A DNA stretch of 6,095 nt from Chloroflexota bacterium (GTDB lineage Bacteria; Chloroflexota; Ktedonobacteria; Ktedonobacterales; Ktedonobacteraceae), in NCBI GenBank assembly GCA_005879655.1, contig VBJK01000404.1:1-6095 (forward strand), read 5' to 3'. The stretch's first letter is position 1, and each line of letters opens with the position of its first letter. The notes beneath the pieces are model-generated. The model did no database searches. It was not told the origin of the DNA and was given only the letters and a program-made list of their open reading frames with translations. Made by a program: the position numbers and the translations under genes. Shown piece by piece: positions 5,553 to 6,095 of the stretch.

Positions 5553-6095
5553 TGACCTGGAAAACCAGCCTCCTCCTCGCGGTGGTCGTCGTGCCGCTGG
5601 CGCTGGCCGCGCGATGGGGAGGCAACGCCGAGCTGAAAGGCGCGCGCTTCAGCCCGTGGCCCGACACCGTCGAATACGCCGCCGAGGCCCAATCGCTCGC
5701 GAGATCCGGCCAGGTCTACCTCCAGATCGGCCCCTACCGCGTCCGCCCCCGCTTCCCCCCCGGCTGGCCGCTGCTGCTCGCGCCGGCGGTGCGGCTGGGG
5801 ATGGCGGGGCAGGAGCTGTGGCGGATTACGGGGGTTTTGGGGGCGTTGCTGGCTTGGTTGCTGGGGGTGGTGGCGATGTACGCAACCGGCAAGCTGAGCC
5901 CTCATCACCCCGACCCTCTTCTCCCGGCCTCCCCCCCGCCTGACGGGAGAAGAGGGAGTGGTTTGCCTGAAGGGGATGTAGGGGCGGCCCTATGTGGCCG
6001 CCCTGGGTGGGTGGGGGCGGATGGCCGGAACAGGCCCCCCTCCCAGGGCGGCCACATAGGGCCGCCCCTACGAAATTTTCGTACCTCTCCCCTCC
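5552..6095 (+). CDS. GT-C type membrane glycosyltransferase, N-terminal part, interrupted or cut by the window
   Basis: ATG 5552 shares its A with the stop codon of the upstream gene (TGATG). Residues 5-20 form a first membrane helix. The next loop has PDTVEYAAEAQSLARSG (37-53) with Asp38 in the position of the catalytic Asp of ArnT/PMT-like (GT39) enzymes, then RFPPGWPLLLAP (67-78) and further hydrophobic helices to about residue 112. Such enzymes use polyprenyl-phosphate sugars at the membrane and are usually about 400-600 residues long. Convincing protein ends near residue 113 (about 5890). From there the frame runs through Pro/Gly/Arg-rich sequence that coincides with DNA hairpins and looks non-coding, yet it stays open to the window end. 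The gene may be truncated by a repeat insertion or continue beyond; this cannot be decided here. Confidence 0.6.
   Translation, partial: MTWKTSLLLAVVVVPLALAARWGGNAELKGARFSPWPDTVEYAAEAQSLARSGQVYLQIGPYRVRPRFPPGWPLLLAPAVRLGMAGQELWRITGVLGALLAWLLGVVAMYATGKLSPHHPDPLLPASPPPDGRRGSGLPEGDVGAALCGRPGWVGADGRNRPPSQGGHIGPPLRNFRTSPL
5914..5956. repeat. REP-like hairpin in the glycosyltransferase frame
   Basis: CCCTCTTCTCCCG (5914-5926) is the exact reverse complement of CGGGAGAAGAGGG (5944-5956), giving a 13-bp stem with a 17-base loop. The preceding TCACCCCGA and this arm resemble a widespread class of short intergenic palindromes that give a 'SPHPDPLL'-like false translation. It begins about 20 bases after the last convincing glycosyltransferase codons. 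Confidence 0.7.
5978..6071. repeat. Perfect 30-bp inverted repeat element (MITE/REP-like)
   Basis: The 30 bases at 5978-6007 are the exact reverse complement of 6042-6071, around a 34-base centre. Each arm contains its own smaller palindrome, GGGCGGCC and GGCCGCCC separated by six bases (5982-5989 and 5996-6003 in the left arm). The DNA or RNA could therefore fold as one long stem or as two hairpins. It is followed by a short palindrome TACGAAA-T-TTTCGTA (6069-6083). There is no transposase, and the element is too short to move by itself. It resembles non-autonomous repeats of high-GC genomes. Confidence 0.8.

Noticed and set aside
5168..5908. Reverse-strand open frame of 246 codons, and an overlapping + frame at 5311-5943
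   Set aside because: Both are Arg/Pro/Gln- or Arg/Gly-rich translations typical of the wrong frame in high-GC DNA. They overlap the PrcB-like and glycosyltransferase genes, which have coupled starts and recognisable motifs.
5914..6095. CRISPR array or tandem repeats
   Set aside because: The repeats are inverted, of two unrelated sequences, and lack regular spacers.

Overview
This window joins two compositionally different pieces of bacterial DNA, and every supported gene reads on the + strand. The left piece (1 to about 2590) has roughly half or less G+C, with many A/T-ending codons including ATA and AGA. The right piece (from about 2640) has around 70% G+C and strongly GC-biased third positions. 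The right piece looks like the core chromosome of a high-GC bacterium. The short hairpin repeats around 3747-3768 and 5914-6071 resemble intergenic repeats I associate with high-GC phyla such as Planctomycetes, but that taxonomic guess is weak. The left piece looks like acquired accessory DNA.

Left region: an unrecognised 140-residue ORF (42-464, possibly cut by the window start) is followed after 18 bases by a 563-residue protein (483-2174). That protein has a zinc-protease HELGH motif, a probable downstream acidic ligand, and the first ~45 residues of a dCTP deaminase/dUTPase-fold domain at its C-terminus. The rest of the deaminase, including its catalytic Ser, Arg and Glu, lies in the +1 frame in 2146-2586. 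Intact, the gene would encode a metallopeptidase-dCTP deaminase fusion. Here it is split by a frameshift, and about 20 residues expected between the two halves are missing in every frame. dCTP deaminases are known as anti-phage nucleotide-depletion enzymes, so a degenerate or altered defence gene is the most attractive reading, but this is inference.

Middle: 2587-2864 has no gene. It holds the composition change, several small GC-rich hairpins, and a terminator-like hairpin with five T's just before panB.

Right region: panB (2865-3710), panC (3784-4638) and panD (4642-5040) supply three enzymes of pantothenate (vitamin B5) synthesis. They make ketopantoate and beta-alanine and join pantoate to beta-alanine. 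Ketopantoate reductase is not in the window. A secreted PrcB-like protein (5037-5552) and the N-terminal part of a GT-C-type membrane glycosyltransferase (from 5552) follow with overlapping stop/start codons, so this part is probably one transcription unit. After about codon 113 the glycosyltransferase frame runs into non-coding-looking repeat DNA: a 13-bp-stem hairpin and then a perfect 30-bp inverted repeat. The frame stays open to the window edge. This suggests insertion of a small repeat element into the gene, or decay of its 3' part.
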